DNA of 50,179 nucleotides from Saprospiraceae bacterium (GCA_028282725.1 JANQHF010000070.1:1-50179); one strand, 5' to 3'; counted from the first letter of the stretch, positions 27,098 through 36,794 are shown. Program-made: numbers and translations. The notes: generated from the letters alone by a model not told the origin.

Positions 27098-29666
27098 ACG
27101 CTTCAACGACATCGTCCACTTTGATATCATTGAAGTTTTTGATTAAGATACCGCACTCCAGACCACTTTTTACTTCCTTGACATCATCCTTAAAGCGTTT
27201 CAGCGTTCCGATTTCACCGATTGCTCCTTCCTTGGTTGGATAAATCACAATGCCATCCCGAATAACTCTCACATTGCTATTGCGCCTGATCATTCCACTA
27301 TTGACATAGGAACCGGCAATGGTTCCGACCTTACTGATCTTAAATGTTTCGCGAACAGTTGCTTCACCCGTGATCTTCTCTTCCCGGGTAGGTTCAAGCA
27401 TTCCTTCAATGGCGGATTTGATCTCATCGATTGCCTCATAAATAATGGAATAGGTCTTAATCTGCACCCCTTCTTTTTCAGCCAGTGACCGGGCATTCCC
27501 CGAAGGCCTGACCTGGAATCCAATGATGATTGCATCAGAAGCGGAAGCCAGAAGAATATCGGATTCCGCGATTGGACCAACGGCCTTGTGAATGACATTG
27601 ACCTGTACGGTTTCAATGGACAACTTGATCAATGAATCGGAAAGTGCCTCGACAGAACCATCGACATCACCCTTGATAATCAAATTGAGTTCCTTAAAAT
27701 TGCCAAGAGCCAGACGGCGCCCGATTTCATCAAGACTGATTCGCTTGCTGGCCCTGTTGGTCTGCTCTCTTGCAATCTGCTGTCTTTTTGATGCGATTTG
27801 CCGGGCTTCCTGGTCAGTGTCGACTTCTTTAAATTTTTCTCCTGCTTGTGGTGCTCCGTTCAATCCGAGCATGAGCACCGGTGTGGAAGGACCTGCTTTT
27901 TTTACACGACCCCCTCTTTCATCAAACATCGCCTTCACCTTTCCTGAATATTCCCCTGCTACGATGACATCTCCAATATCCAATGTACCGTTTTGGACCA
28001 ATATCTTGGTCACATATCCTCTTCCCTTATCCAGGGAGGCCTCGATTACAGTTCCGTTGGAATTGCGATCGGGATTGGCCTTTAGCTCGAGCACCTCCGA
28101 TTCAAGGAGTACCTTCTCAAGGAGTTCATCAATACCCTGACCCGTCTTGGCGGAGATATCCTGCGACTGAAATTTTCCACCCCAATCTTCGACCAGTATA
28201 TTCATACCACTCAATTCTTCCTTGATCTTGTCCGGATTTGCTCCCGGCTTATCCACTTTGTTGATTGCAAAGACCATGGGTACTCCTGCCGCCTGGGAGT
28301 GGCTAATTGCCTCCTTGGTCTGTGGCATGATCCTGTCATCTGCAGCTATGATAATAATTGCCACGTCTGTGACCTTGGCACCCCTGGCCCGCATGGCTGT
28401 AAAGGCCTCGTGTCCCGGAGTATCGAGAAATGTAATTTTCTTTTCGTCGACTTTTACCTCATAGGCACCAATGTGCTGCGTAATACCACCGGCCTCTCCT
28501 TCAGCCACGTTTGCTTCCCGGATATAGTCCAGAAGCGAAGTCTTTCCGTGATCCACGTGACCCATTACGGTCACGATAGGTGCTCGTGGCGATAGATCTT
28601 CAGGATCATCGATTATTTCTTCTTCTTCTTCACTTTGCTCTTCGGCTGAGATGAATTCTATTTCCTTGTCATATTCAGCAGCAACCAATTCGATGACCTC
28701 GGCATCGAGTCTTTGATTTATGGATACGATCACGCCCATATTCATGCAGGTGGTGATAATATCAGTGGGCTGAATATTGAACAAGCCGGCCAATTCAGAG
28801 ACCGAGATAAATTCTGTCAACTGAATGTTGGCATCGTCTGCAATAGCTTCAGCCATTTCCATTTTTTCTCTCTTGACATCCCTGCTGTCTCTTCTGATTT
28901 TCTGGCGACGATTGGATTTACCGCCTGAGATCCGAGCCATAGTGGCCTTTATTTTTTCTTCGATCTCTTTCGTAGAGACCTGCTTGATCTCCTCTTGCTT
29001 CTTCCGTCCCCTGGACTGACCGTCTCCTTTATAATTGTCGGCAGTAATTTTTTTACGCTTTCTTTTTCGCTTGGGTTTTGACTGGGTCTTCGCGGCAGGG
29101 GCAGGTTGAGGTTCTTTGTCCTTCTTGGATTTTTCTTCAAGTTTGGAAGCGTCAATTTTACCCATGATCTTCAAACCCTGCAATTGTGGTGTTTCGGCAC
29201 GTGTGATTTCTTCTTTCTTTTCAACTTCAGGAGACTCCTCCTTTTCCGGTACTTCTTCTGTCTCTGCTCGAGCATCATCTTTCTCAAGATCAATTTTGTC
29301 CACCACCTTGACCCCTAACTTGGGAGCAGTAGCTTTCAATACTTCTTCTGCTGCTTTCTCACTTGCCTTTTCTGCCGGTTGCTCCTCCTCTGTTTGTGTT
29401 TGATCTGAGATTGGAACCGGTTCTTCAGCTATGGCCACAGGTTTTTCTTCTTCTACCGGGTGACGAGTACCGATGATCAACTTGTCTGCCTTCTCTTTTT
29501 CTTCCATGGAGTTACTAAACTCCTTTAGTAAGAGAGCATACATCTCATCATCTACTTTAGCAGTTGGTTTATTTTCAATTTCAAAACCATTGCCGCTCAG
29601 GTATTCCACAATAGTAGAAGTTCCGACATTTAACTCTTTGGCAATTTTTACTAACCGTTGGGCCAT
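27063..29666 (-). CDS. infB: Translation initiation factor IF-2
   Basis: GTPase of 867 residues that places initiator tRNA on the 30S subunit and promotes subunit joining. An IF2N domain occupies residues 1-50, followed by a long low-complexity acidic/lysine-rich linker (about 55-240), a second IF2N (about 285-335), then the G domain with G1 GHVDHGKTS near 368, DTPGHEAF and [11 protein letters not shown]. The beta-barrel domain II and C-terminal tRNA-binding domain ([17 protein letters not shown]) complete it. The charged linker is full of Glu/Lys repeats, as usual in this phylum. It follows nusA by 53 bases, the classic rimP-nusA-infB order. Confidence 0.97.
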   Translation of the reverse strand: MAQRLVKIAKELNVGTSTIVEYLSGNGFEIENKPTAKVDDEMYALLLKEFSNSMEEKEKADKLIIGTRHPVEEEKPVAIAEEPVPISDQTQTEEEQPAEKASEKAAEEVLKATAPKLGVKVVDKIDLEKDDARAETEEVPEKEESPEVEKKEEITRAETPQLQGLKIMGKIDASKLEEKSKKDKEPQPAPAAKTQSKPKRKRKRKKITADNYKGDGQSRGRKKQEEIKQVSTKEIEEKIKATMARISGGKSNRRQKIRRDSRDVKREKMEMAEAIADDANIQLTEFISVSELAGLFNIQPTDIITTCMNMGVIVSINQRLDAEVIELVAAEYDKEIEFISAEEQSEEEEEIIDDPEDLSPRAPIVTVMGHVDHGKTSLLDYIREANVAEGEAGGITQHIGAYEVKVDEKKITFLDTPGHEAFTAMRARGAKVTDVAIIIIAADDRIMPQTKEAISHSQAAGVPMVFAINKVDKPGANPDKIKEELSGMNILVEDWGGKFQSQDISAKTGQGIDELLEKVLLESEVLELKANPDRNSNGTVIEASLDKGRGYVTKILVQNGTLDIGDVIVAGEYSGKVKAMFDERGGRVKKAGPSTPVLMLGLNGAPQAGEKFKEVDTDQEARQIASKRQQIAREQTNRASKRISLDEIGRRLALGNFKELNLIIKGDVDGSVEALSDSLIKLSIETVQVNVIHKAVGPIAESDILLASASDAIIIGFQVRPSGNARSLAEKEGVQIKTYSIIYEAIDEIKSAIEGMLEPTREEKITGEATVRETFKISKVGTIAGSYVNSGMIRRNSNVRVIRDGIVIYPTKEGAIGEIGTLKRFKDDVKEVKSGLECGILIKNFNDIKVDDVVEAYEIVEIKQTLD

Positions 29667-29719
29667 ATAAGATTTATCCGTTAATCAATTTGTGCTTATC
29701 GCACGACTTCCTCTTAATT

Positions 29720-30952
29720 TTATTCCTCGAATTCCGAACTTAACACTTTTAGTACTTCCTGAATAGTTTCTTCCTCAAGATCTGTACGCCGATGCAACTC
29801 TTCTACACTTAAATTCAATACACTACGTGCCGAATCGCATCCTATATTTTTCAATTCATCAATAATCCACTCTTCAATTTCATCTACAAATTCATCCAGG
29901 TCAACATCATCGATTTCTTCATCGGTATCTCGATATACATCAATTTCGAAACCGGTAAGCTTGGACGCCAATTTTATATTTGATCCGCCCCTTCCAATTG
30001 CGAGAGAAACCTGGTCTGGTTTCAGGAATACGGAAGCGGTCATATTTTCATTGTCCAATGAAATACTGGTCACCTTCGCTGGTGTCAGCGATCGCTGGAT
30101 ATACAAGTTGATATTATTTGTGTAATTGACAATATCAATATTCTCATTTCTCAATTCCCGTACAATACCGTGTATCCTACTTCCTTTCATCCCTACGCAA
30201 GCTCCTACAGGATCTATCCTGTCATCATAAGATTCAACGGCAACTTTGGCCCTTTCTCCCGGGATGCGAACGATATTCTTAATAGTAATCAAACCATCTT
30301 CTATTTCGGGCACCTCTTGTTCCATGAGCTTTTCGAGGAATCCATTATCCGTTCTCGAGATGATTACTGCAGGATTATTATTGCGCATATCCACCCTCTT
30401 GATGACTCCTCTTACCATGTCGCCCTTTCTGAAGAAATCCCCTTTGATCGTTTCATTCCTTGGCAATACCAATTCATTGCCCGTCACATCATCCAGGATC
30501 AAAATTTCCCTTTTTAAGATTTGGTGAACTTCACCGAGGACAATTTCACCGATCCGATCCGAATATCGATTGAATATTTCATCTTTCTCCAGTTCCATGA
30601 TCCTGCTCACCAATGTCTGACGAGCGGCCATGACGGAGCGTCTTCCAAATTCCTCCAATTCCAATTGTTCGTAACACTCCTCTCCTATTTCGTAATCTTC
30701 ATCAATATCCAAAGCTTCCGAGATTGATATTTGTGCTCTGTCGTCTGTCACCTCGCCGTCGGGTACGATCTCACGTACCCGCCAGATTTCAAGGTCACCA
30801 TTGGTCGTATTTACAATAACATCAAAGTTGTCATCCGTTCCGTACTTCTTTTTGATGAGTGTTCTAAAAACATCTTCAAGAACCCTCACCATGGTCGGTC
30901 GGTCAATATTCTTACCGGCCTTAAATTCTGAAAAAGTTTCAATTAAGTTCAT
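29720..30952 (-). CDS. nusA: Transcription termination/antitermination factor NusA
   Basis: RNA polymerase-associated factor of 410 residues controlling pausing, termination and antitermination. The N-terminal domain binding polymerase (about 1-125) begins NLIETFSEFKAGKNIDRPTM, followed by an S1 domain (about 130-200), KH1 (VGACVGMKGSRIHGIVREL) and KH2 (VSLAIGRGGSNIKLASKLTG). The C-terminus has an acidic stretch and a single helical repeat (SVLNLSVEELHRRTDLEEE) rather than the long double repeat of E. coli, normal for this phylum. The start is adjacent to the rimP stop with no gap. NusA could autoregulate through the leader hairpin upstream of rimP (inference). Confidence 0.96.
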   Translation of the reverse strand: MNLIETFSEFKAGKNIDRPTMVRVLEDVFRTLIKKKYGTDDNFDVIVNTTNGDLEIWRVREIVPDGEVTDDRAQISISEALDIDEDYEIGEECYEQLELEEFGRRSVMAARQTLVSRIMELEKDEIFNRYSDRIGEIVLGEVHQILKREILILDDVTGNELVLPRNETIKGDFFRKGDMVRGVIKRVDMRNNNPAVIISRTDNGFLEKLMEQEVPEIEDGLITIKNIVRIPGERAKVAVESYDDRIDPVGACVGMKGSRIHGIVRELRNENIDIVNYTNNINLYIQRSLTPAKVTSISLDNENMTASVFLKPDQVSLAIGRGGSNIKLASKLTGFEIDVYRDTDEEIDDVDLDEFVDEIEEWIIDELKNIGCDSARSVLNLSVEELHRRTDLEEETIQEVLKVLSSEFEE

Positions 30953-31402
30953 TTACCTTTTTTTAAAGCTTACAAGGATTTTTGTTTCTTCTATATCATC
31001 CCAGGATATCTCCCTGTGATCGTTGTCATCGAGTTCGATAGTCAAAAACTGTTCACTCACAGATCGTATGCGCCCCTCAATTTTTTGTCCATCTGATAGA
31101 ACAATGGCCGCGGTACGACCCACTTGTTTTGCATATTGGCGCTTAAATTTCAAAGGTTTGTCTAAACCGGGAGAGGAGACTTCCAATGTATAATGTTCCG
31201 GAAGCCATTCATTCTGCTCTATCTTGTCTTCGAGAAAACGGCTGATCTTTCGACACTTCTCGATGGTCAGTTGATCATCCGCATCGACAAATACGGTCAG
31301 TTTGTTACTTGCAGAAGTTTTGATGTCAATCAGGAAACAAGTCGCCAGATCCTCTTCTTTAAATCGTTCGTTTAGCACTTTTGCTATTTGCTCTTCGATC
31401 AT
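30953..31402 (-). CDS. rimP: Ribosome maturation factor RimP
   Basis: Cytosolic factor of 149 residues needed for 30S ribosomal subunit assembly. The N-terminal alpha/beta domain has FVDADDQLTIEKCRKISRFLE near residue 53 and the conserved YTLEVSSPGLDKPLKF near 97; the C-terminal SH3-like barrel follows with KIEGRIRSVSEQFLTIEL. It is first gene of the rimP-nusA-infB operon. Its leader carries a promoter box and two hairpins, the second with a U run, ending 14 bases before the ATG. Confidence 0.93.
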   Translation of the reverse strand: MIEEQIAKVLNERFKEEDLATCFLIDIKTSASNKLTVFVDADDQLTIEKCRKISRFLEDKIEQNEWLPEHYTLEVSSPGLDKPLKFKRQYAKQVGRTAAIVLSDGQKIEGRIRSVSEQFLTIELDDNDHREISWDDIEETKILVSFKKR

Positions 31403-31416
31403 GTACTTCCATTTAT

Positions 31417-31441
31417 AAAAAAAGGGAACTCTTTGTTCCCT
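31417..31441 (-). terminator. Terminator-like hairpin in rimP-nusA-infB leader (possible attenuator)
   Basis: On the minus strand AGGGAAC (31441-31435) pairs perfectly with GTTCCCT (31429-31423) around a 5-base loop, followed at once by a run of U (31423-31417 are seven A on the plus strand). It is a textbook intrinsic terminator shape, but it lies between the promoter box and the rimP ATG, which begins 14 bases further on. A small hairpin, CCTT-loop-AAGG, sits just upstream (31458-31447). The place suggests attenuation of the operon. Confidence 0.65.
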
Positions 31442-31462
31442 CTATGCCTTTCTAAAGGACTG

Positions 31463-31470
31463 CAAATATA
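31463..31470 (-). promoter_or_regulatory. Bacteroidota-type -7 box for rimP operon
   Basis: Minus-strand TATATTTG, a full TAnnTTTG match, 60 bases before the rimP ATG. Transcription starting about 7 bases downstream would give a leader of some 53 nt that contains both leader hairpins. No clear -33 TTG at the normal distance. Confidence 0.5.
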
Positions 31471-31579
31471 GCACATTTTACCTATACTAGGCTTGCTATC
31501 CCAATGAACGAAAAGGTGTTTTTTCCTTTCTGTCCAACCTCCCGAAGATAAATCAGTATCATAGCAATCATTAAATGCG

Positions 31580-31587
31580 TAATTTTG
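31580..31587 (+). promoter_or_regulatory. Bacteroidota-type -7 box for uppS-bamA-ompH
   Basis: TAATTTTG, a full TAnnTTTG match, ending 21 bases before the uppS ATG at 31609. It is the expected position for a promoter with a leader of about 15 nt. Confidence 0.5.
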
Positions 31588-31608
31588 CATCCTTTTTGCG
31601 CAAAAAGA

Positions 31609-32358
31609 ATGGAATCATTGTTGTCCAAACTTGATCTTAATTCGCTCCCGAAGCACATTTCCATCATTATGGATGGCAATGGACGTTGGGCGAAAAAACA
31701 CAATAAGCCGAGGGTTTTTGGACATAGAAATGGTGTAAAAGCAGTAAGAGAAGTGACAGAGGCCTCGGCAGAATTGGGAATCAAATATTTGACACTGTAT
31801 GCATTTTCCAAGGAAAATTGGAGAAGACCGAAGGCAGAGGTCAATACACTCATGAAACTTTTTGTCAAGACGGTGAGTGAGGAATTGAATACCCTGAATG
31901 AAAACAACATCAAATTAGAAGCTATCGGAGATCTTTCGTCTTTACCTGAAGAAACCTATAAGGCATTGATGAAGGGGATGCAAAGTACGAGAAACAATGA
32001 CCGCATGACCTTAATATTGGCACTGAACTACAGCAGCCGGTGGGAGATCACAAAAATGGTGCGTTTGATTTCAGAAAAAGTACGGGCAAAGTCGGTTGAT
32101 ATCGAGGATATCGACCATCAACTCGTCACATCTCACCTTGAAACCAACAAATATCCTGATCCTGAACTAATGATCAGAACAAGCGGTGAGCATCGTATCA
32201 GCAACTTTCTTCTTTGGCAGCTTTCGTATGCAGAACTCGTTTTCACTGATACGCTTTGGCCCGACTTCAGGAAAGAAAATCTTTATAAGTGTTTGCTGGA
32301 ATATCAAAGAAGGGAAAGAAGATTTGGAATGACTGGCGAACAATTGGTAAAATCTTAA
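31609..32358 (+). CDS. uppS: Isoprenyl (undecaprenyl diphosphate) synthase
   Basis: cis-Prenyltransferase of 249 residues that makes the undecaprenyl diphosphate lipid carrier for cell-wall and polysaccharide synthesis. The catalytic Asp is D22 in SIIMDGNGRWAKK; the C-terminal MIRTSGEHRISNFLLWQLSYAEL contains the Arg/Ser/Glu substrate-binding motif, followed by FTDTLWPDF. The frame opens at 31585, but the ATG at 31609 agrees with the promoter box position and the family N-terminus. bamA starts 68 bases downstream on the same strand, a usual arrangement in Bacteroidota. Confidence 0.95.
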   Translation: MESLLSKLDLNSLPKHISIIMDGNGRWAKKHNKPRVFGHRNGVKAVREVTEASAELGIKYLTLYAFSKENWRRPKAEVNTLMKLFVKTVSEELNTLNENNIKLEAIGDLSSLPEETYKALMKGMQSTRNNDRMTLILALNYSSRWEITKMVRLISEKVRAKSVDIEDIDHQLVTSHLETNKYPDPELMIRTSGEHRISNFLLWQLSYAELVFTDTLWPDFRKENLYKCLLEYQRRERRFGMTGEQLVKS

Positions 32359-32426
32359 AAACGGGTTAAAACGAAAGGAAATTGGCAGCTGATAGTATTT
32401 ATATCCGTTTTTTTCGGACATCGGTT

Positions 32427-35075
32427 ATGATGAAGGGGAAAAGCTCAATCGTATTTATAGTTCTCTTTTTCACTTTCCTTGCGAATATGAGTGCCCAGGA
32501 AGGCGAATCCGATATTGGAAAAGGCTTTGCAGAACTCGACTTCACTGCTCCCAAAACATATGGTATTGCAAAAATCACGATTTCAGGCACCGAAAGCAGG
32601 GACGAAAATGCCATAAAATCAATTACAGGACTCCGGGAGGGAAATAATGTTACGATTCCGAGTCCCGATCTGTCAAATGGGATCAAAAAGCTCTGGAATC
32701 TCGGGATCTTCTCCGATGTATCCCTGATCCTTGATAGCTTATCACAAGATTCGGTTTATCTTACCATCGCCTTGAAAGAGCAACCTATACTATCGCGTCT
32801 CATCTTTAAAGACCTGGGAAAAACAAGGCAGGATAAACTGACTGAAGAAATCGGGGAAACCCTTAGGATCGGTGGTATACCGACATTCAACAGCAAAAAA
32901 ATTGCCCAGGAAAAGGTGAAGAACTTCTATGTGAAAAAAGGATTCCTGGATGCCCAGGTGCGCATTAGCGAAGTCACGGATACCATCAGAGTGAATTCAG
33001 TGGCCCTCGTATTTGAAATAATGAAGAACGATCGAATTAAGATCGATGAAATTGACTTTGAAGGCAATGAAGCATTCTCGGACAAAAGGTTGAGGCGGTT
33101 GATGAAAGGGACCAAGAAAAAAGGAACCTTTTTGAGAAAATCCAAATTCCTCGAGGAAGACTACGAGGAAGACAAGAAAAATATCATTCGGCACTACGGC
33201 AAAAACGGTTATGGTGACGCCGAGATCCTGAGAGATTCATTTTGGCGGGATGAAAAAGGACAGGTTCACCTGAGGCTTTTTGTCTCGGAAGGAGCACAAT
33301 ATAAATATGGCAATATCACGTGGAAAGGGAATTCGATTTACACCGATGAACAACTCACCAGTGTACTGGGATTTCAACGCGGTGAGATTTTCAATCCCGA
33401 AGAGTTGAATGAGCGTTTGGAATTCAGCCTGGATGGCCGGGATATTTCTTCATTATATATGGATAATGGGTATCTGTTTTTTAATGTAGAACCCACGCAA
33501 AGTGCCATACGAAAAGATACCATTGATATTGAAATGAGGATCTACGAGGGGCCTCAAGCCACAATTGACAGGGTGATCATCAAGGGAAATGACAGGACTC
33601 ACGAACATGTGGTCCGAAGAATTTTGCGAACCAAACCTGGTGAGAAATTCAGTCGGTCACAATTAGTGCGGTCGCAACGGGAAATCGCCAATTTGGGATA
33701 TTTTGACCCGGAGACCATGGAAATGAATACCCCGGTGAATTATGAGAGGGGAACGGTCGATATTGAATACATCCTGGAAGAAAGACCCTCCGATCAACTC
33801 GAGCTAAGTGCTGGTTATGGCGGATTCCAGGGGCTGATCGGAACACTTGGTGTTTCGTTTAATAATTTCTCCATTCAAAATATCCGCAACAGAAGAGCCT
33901 GGAGTCCGCTGCCCACTGGCGACGGTCAGCGGCTGTCCCTGCGCGTGCAGGCGAACGGGCGCTTTTACAATTCGTTCAACTTTTCATTCACAGAGCCGTG
34001 GCTGGGCGGTAAAAAACCTAATGCTTTTACCGTAGGTGCTGCAACTTCATCCTTTGACAACAGCAATTTTGGCGCTGGCAAGTTGAGCATTAACAGGTTT
34101 TTTGTTGGACTCGGTACGCAGTTGAAGTTTCCCGATGACTTCTTTACGTCGACTACCACTCTGAACATCGAAAATATCAAGCTGGACAACTTCAGCAACC
34201 AATTCCTGGTCAATGATGGAAATTTCAGGAATTTCAACATCAGCCAGACGTTTTCGAGAAGTTCGATAGCCAACCCAATGTTTCCCATGAGTGGATCCAG
34301 GGTGGCACTGACCATCAAATTTACCCCTCCATATTCGCTGTTCAGAAAGGATAATTATTGGAAATTGACTGAAAGCGAACAGGAAGAGGTGCACAGGGAT
34401 GCCCTTCTCGATCTTGGTATCAGACGTCGGGAGACTTATTTTACAACCGTTCGCGAAAACGGACTGACAGATGCCCAGAACAATATAATGGAGGCCGAGG
34501 AGGCGCGCAAATTTGCCTGGCTGGAATACCATAAATGGAGATTTGATGCAGAGTGGTATTTCAATCCCGTCGGAAAATTGGTGTTTATGACTTCGGCAAA
34601 AATGGGTTATCTGGGGAATTATAACCGTTCCATAGGGCCTGTTCCCTTCGAACGATTTGAATTGGGAGGAGATGGTCTTTCTAACCAGAACATTGGAATC
34701 ACCGGAACCGATATTATCGCCCTAAGGGGATATGAAGTGGAAGATATTGATCCAAATACCCGGAGAAATGGTGGCGGGATCATCTTTAATAAATTTACAG
34801 CCGAATTGAGATATCCCTTGTCCACAAATCCCAATTCGACGATCTATACCACGATTTTTGTGCAAGGGGGAAACCAGTGGAACACCTTTAGAGAGTACAA
34901 TCCTTTTGATTTAAACAGGTCTGTGGGTTTTGGTCTGAGAGTTTTCCTTCCAATGTTTGGACTGCTTGGATTTGATTATGGATTTGGTCTTGACAAAACC
35001 ATACCTAATAATCCAAATCCAAGTCTCGGAGCACTGGGCAAATTCAACATCATTCTAGGATTTGAACCGGATTAG
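32427..35075 (+). CDS. bamA: Outer membrane protein assembly factor BamA
   Basis: Omp85-family insertase of 882 residues that folds beta-barrel proteins into the outer membrane. The signal peptide ends near NMSAQ (about residue 24). POTRA repeats run from about 40 to 420; each starts with a strand such as IAKITISGT, IDEIDFEGNEAFSD or IDRVIIKGNDRTHEHVV. The C-terminal barrel (about 430-882) has the conserved lid-loop motif in IALRGYEVEDI. The protein ends NIILGFEPD, so the terminal aromatic residue of the classical barrel signal is shifted four residues inward. A TTG at 32382 could add 15 residues, but the signal peptide favours 32427. ompH follows after 116 bases. Confidence 0.94.
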   Translation: MMKGKSSIVFIVLFFTFLANMSAQEGESDIGKGFAELDFTAPKTYGIAKITISGTESRDENAIKSITGLREGNNVTIPSPDLSNGIKKLWNLGIFSDVSLILDSLSQDSVYLTIALKEQPILSRLIFKDLGKTRQDKLTEEIGETLRIGGIPTFNSKKIAQEKVKNFYVKKGFLDAQVRISEVTDTIRVNSVALVFEIMKNDRIKIDEIDFEGNEAFSDKRLRRLMKGTKKKGTFLRKSKFLEEDYEEDKKNIIRHYGKNGYGDAEILRDSFWRDEKGQVHLRLFVSEGAQYKYGNITWKGNSIYTDEQLTSVLGFQRGEIFNPEELNERLEFSLDGRDISSLYMDNGYLFFNVEPTQSAIRKDTIDIEMRIYEGPQATIDRVIIKGNDRTHEHVVRRILRTKPGEKFSRSQLVRSQREIANLGYFDPETMEMNTPVNYERGTVDIEYILEERPSDQLELSAGYGGFQGLIGTLGVSFNNFSIQNIRNRRAWSPLPTGDGQRLSLRVQANGRFYNSFNFSFTEPWLGGKKPNAFTVGAATSSFDNSNFGAGKLSINRFFVGLGTQLKFPDDFFTSTTTLNIENIKLDNFSNQFLVNDGNFRNFNISQTFSRSSIANPMFPMSGSRVALTIKFTPPYSLFRKDNYWKLTESEQEEVHRDALLDLGIRRRETYFTTVRENGLTDAQNNIMEAEEARKFAWLEYHKWRFDAEWYFNPVGKLVFMTSAKMGYLGNYNRSIGPVPFERFELGGDGLSNQNIGITGTDIIALRGYEVEDIDPNTRRNGGGIIFNKFTAELRYPLSTNPNSTIYTTIFVQGGNQWNTFREYNPFDLNRSVGFGLRVFLPMFGLLGFDYGFGLDKTIPNNPNPSLGALGKFNIILGFEPD

Positions 35076-35191
35076 ACTTAAAATCTAGTTAAATCAGGAA
35101 GTATTATAGCACCGATGAAATACTTTTACGTCCCAATAATACAAATCGAAATAACTTACTTGGAATCCAAACTATAATTGAAATAAGCAAC

Positions 35192-35701
35192 ATGAAAACT
35201 ATTATATCAATTTTTATCCTCGTTCTTTCCATGACTTTTTCTGTCGATGCACAGAAATTTGGTCATGTGAACAGCACACAAATCATCATGTCTCTGCCAG
35301 AAGTAAAAGTGGCAGATAGTGAATTGGAAAATTATCAGAAGCAGTTGATCGAAAGAGGCCAGGCGATGGTAAAAGCATTTGAGACTGCATATGCAGCCTA
35401 CGGTCAAAAAGCCAATAATGGAGAATTGAGCGCGATCCAAATGCAACAGGAAGAAGCCAAACTCAATGAGCAAAATCAAGAGATACAGAAATATGAAGTT
35501 GAAGTTCAGCAGCTCATTGCCAAGAAAAGAGAGGAAGTGTACCAGCCCATTCTAAACAAGGTCCGGGAAACCGTAACCCAAATCGGTAAGGAAATGGGTT
35601 ATACGATGATCTTTGACACTGCCAATGGAAGTTTGGTCTTTGTCCAGGAAAGCGACGACCTGATGCCCCTTGTCAAGGAGCGTCTGGGCATTGCCAATTA
35701 A
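35192..35701 (+). CDS. OmpH/Skp-family periplasmic chaperone
   Basis: Periplasmic chaperone of 169 residues that holds unfolded outer-membrane proteins for BamA. A signal peptide (MKTIISIFILVLSMTFSVDAQ, cleaved after Gln or Ala) is followed by FGHVNSTQIIMSLPEVK, the OmpH N-terminal strand, a long charged coiled-coil with two arms (about 45-120) and the closing VTQIGKEMGYTMIFD strand. The bamA-ompH order is standard in Bacteroidota and supports the role. Only one ompH paralogue is seen; many relatives carry two in tandem. A strong intrinsic terminator follows at 35731-35766. Confidence 0.92.
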   Translation: MKTIISIFILVLSMTFSVDAQKFGHVNSTQIIMSLPEVKVADSELENYQKQLIERGQAMVKAFETAYAAYGQKANNGELSAIQMQQEEAKLNEQNQEIQKYEVEVQQLIAKKREEVYQPILNKVRETVTQIGKEMGYTMIFDTANGSLVFVQESDDLMPLVKERLGIAN

Positions 35702-35705
35702 AAGA

Positions 35706-36794
35706 TCACTGACTTTCACGCATAAAATCTAAAAGGAGTTGTCGATCGATGACTCCTTTTTTATTTCCGTATACATCAACAACCTGAGCAATTGCCCAGC
35801 CTCGTTCATTCAGAATATTGAATGTCTTTGCGAGTGACAAGTCTTCATTGAGTGCTCCAAAAGCGGAAGACATAAAGGATGAAACAGGATCAGATTTATC
35901 GAGTTCTTTTTTAGCTCTTTTGATGAATAATTGGGGTAATGAACCAATGACAAGTCCCTCCTCATTTGTGATGAGAAAGTTCTTTTCATCGTTGTATTCA
36001 AGGACCTTGGACAGGGTATCCGTATTCTTCAGCAGGGTGTAATTTCTCCTCATTATATCCTTAAGCTTGGTTTCATTCATCTTGTAAAACAGCTTCATTT
36101 GTCTGTATTCGAATCTCGCAGTGAAAAATACGAACAAGCCGATAAAGAGGAGAATATAACGTTCCCATTGAAAGCCTATGAAAATGAAAACCAATGCCAT
36201 CATCTGACCGATGATCATGGCCCACTTGGTCGCCCGCAACCGATTCTTCAAAACCATGGCCAATAAGGAACGTAGCACACGACCACCGTCCATAGGAAAG
36301 GCCGGCAGTAAATTGAAGATGAACAACATAATATTGATCCATAGCAGATAACCTATGAAATTATCCGAAAAAGACAGATCGATACGATCGAGAGACGGAA
36401 GTATTTGATCGGAGATAAAAAGCTGTATAATTAAAAAGACGATCACCAGAACAACATTCACGGCCGGGCCTGCAATTGCTACCAGCAATTCCTGGGATGG
36501 TTTGAAGGGCAGCCTTTCCAATCTTGCGATGCCCCCTATGGGTGATAGGATGATATCGCGCGTGTGAATTCCAAATCTCCTGGCCGTCAATGCATGACCA
36601 TATTCATGCATGACTACGAAGATGAATAGAAGTAAGACGTAGCCAAAAAACCAGATAAGTTCACTGCTCGCAATTTGATTGGAGAAAGCAATGTAAATGA
36701 TAAACAAGATGAACAGACTAAATGTCCAGTGAACTTTGATTGGAATGCCTGCCACTATTCCCAATTTCAACGTCGGTCCATCCAGGCTTAACAT
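35706..36794 (-). CDS. M50 site-2-type metalloprotease with CBS region
   Basis: Intramembrane zinc protease of 362 residues with about six membrane helices. The zinc site is H63-E64-Y-G-H67 in VVMHEYGHALTARRFG, and the third ligand Asp is in NLLPAFPMDGGRVLRSL near residue 165. GPAVNVVLVIVF is also typical. After the membrane part (about 1-225) the C-terminal 120 residues (IMRRNYTLLKNTDTLSKVLEYN, then LAKTFNILNERGWAIAQVVD) look like a CBS-domain pair, which in related proteases binds nucleotides and may regulate activity. It follows the TPR gene by 18 bases. Substrates are unknown; it is not the RseP type, since no PDZ domain is seen. Confidence 0.88.
   Translation of the reverse strand: MLSLDGPTLKLGIVAGIPIKVHWTFSLFILFIIYIAFSNQIASSELIWFFGYVLLLFIFVVMHEYGHALTARRFGIHTRDIILSPIGGIARLERLPFKPSQELLVAIAGPAVNVVLVIVFLIIQLFISDQILPSLDRIDLSFSDNFIGYLLWINIMLFIFNLLPAFPMDGGRVLRSLLAMVLKNRLRATKWAMIIGQMMALVFIFIGFQWERYILLFIGLFVFFTARFEYRQMKLFYKMNETKLKDIMRRNYTLLKNTDTLSKVLEYNDEKNFLITNEEGLVIGSLPQLFIKRAKKELDKSDPVSSFMSSAFGALNEDLSLAKTFNILNERGWAIAQVVDVYGNKKGVIDRQLLLDFMRESQ
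35731..35766 (+). terminator. Intrinsic terminator of uppS-bamA-ompH
   Basis: AAAAGGAGT (35731-35739) pairs perfectly with ACTCCTTTT (35752-35760) around a 12-base loop, followed by TTATTT. It begins 30 bases after the ompH stop and lies inside the 3' coding end of the convergent M50 protease gene, where it encodes part of the last dozen or so residues. Confidence 0.7.

Noticed and set aside
28900-29500. Long low-complexity Lys/Glu region as a separate coiled-coil gene.
   Set aside because: It is the linker between the two IF2N parts of IF-2 in one open frame, normal for this phylum.
35099-35125. AAGTATT/AATACTT hairpin between bamA and ompH as a terminator.
   Set aside because: AT-only stem with a 13-base loop; too weak, and bamA-ompH are probably co-transcribed.
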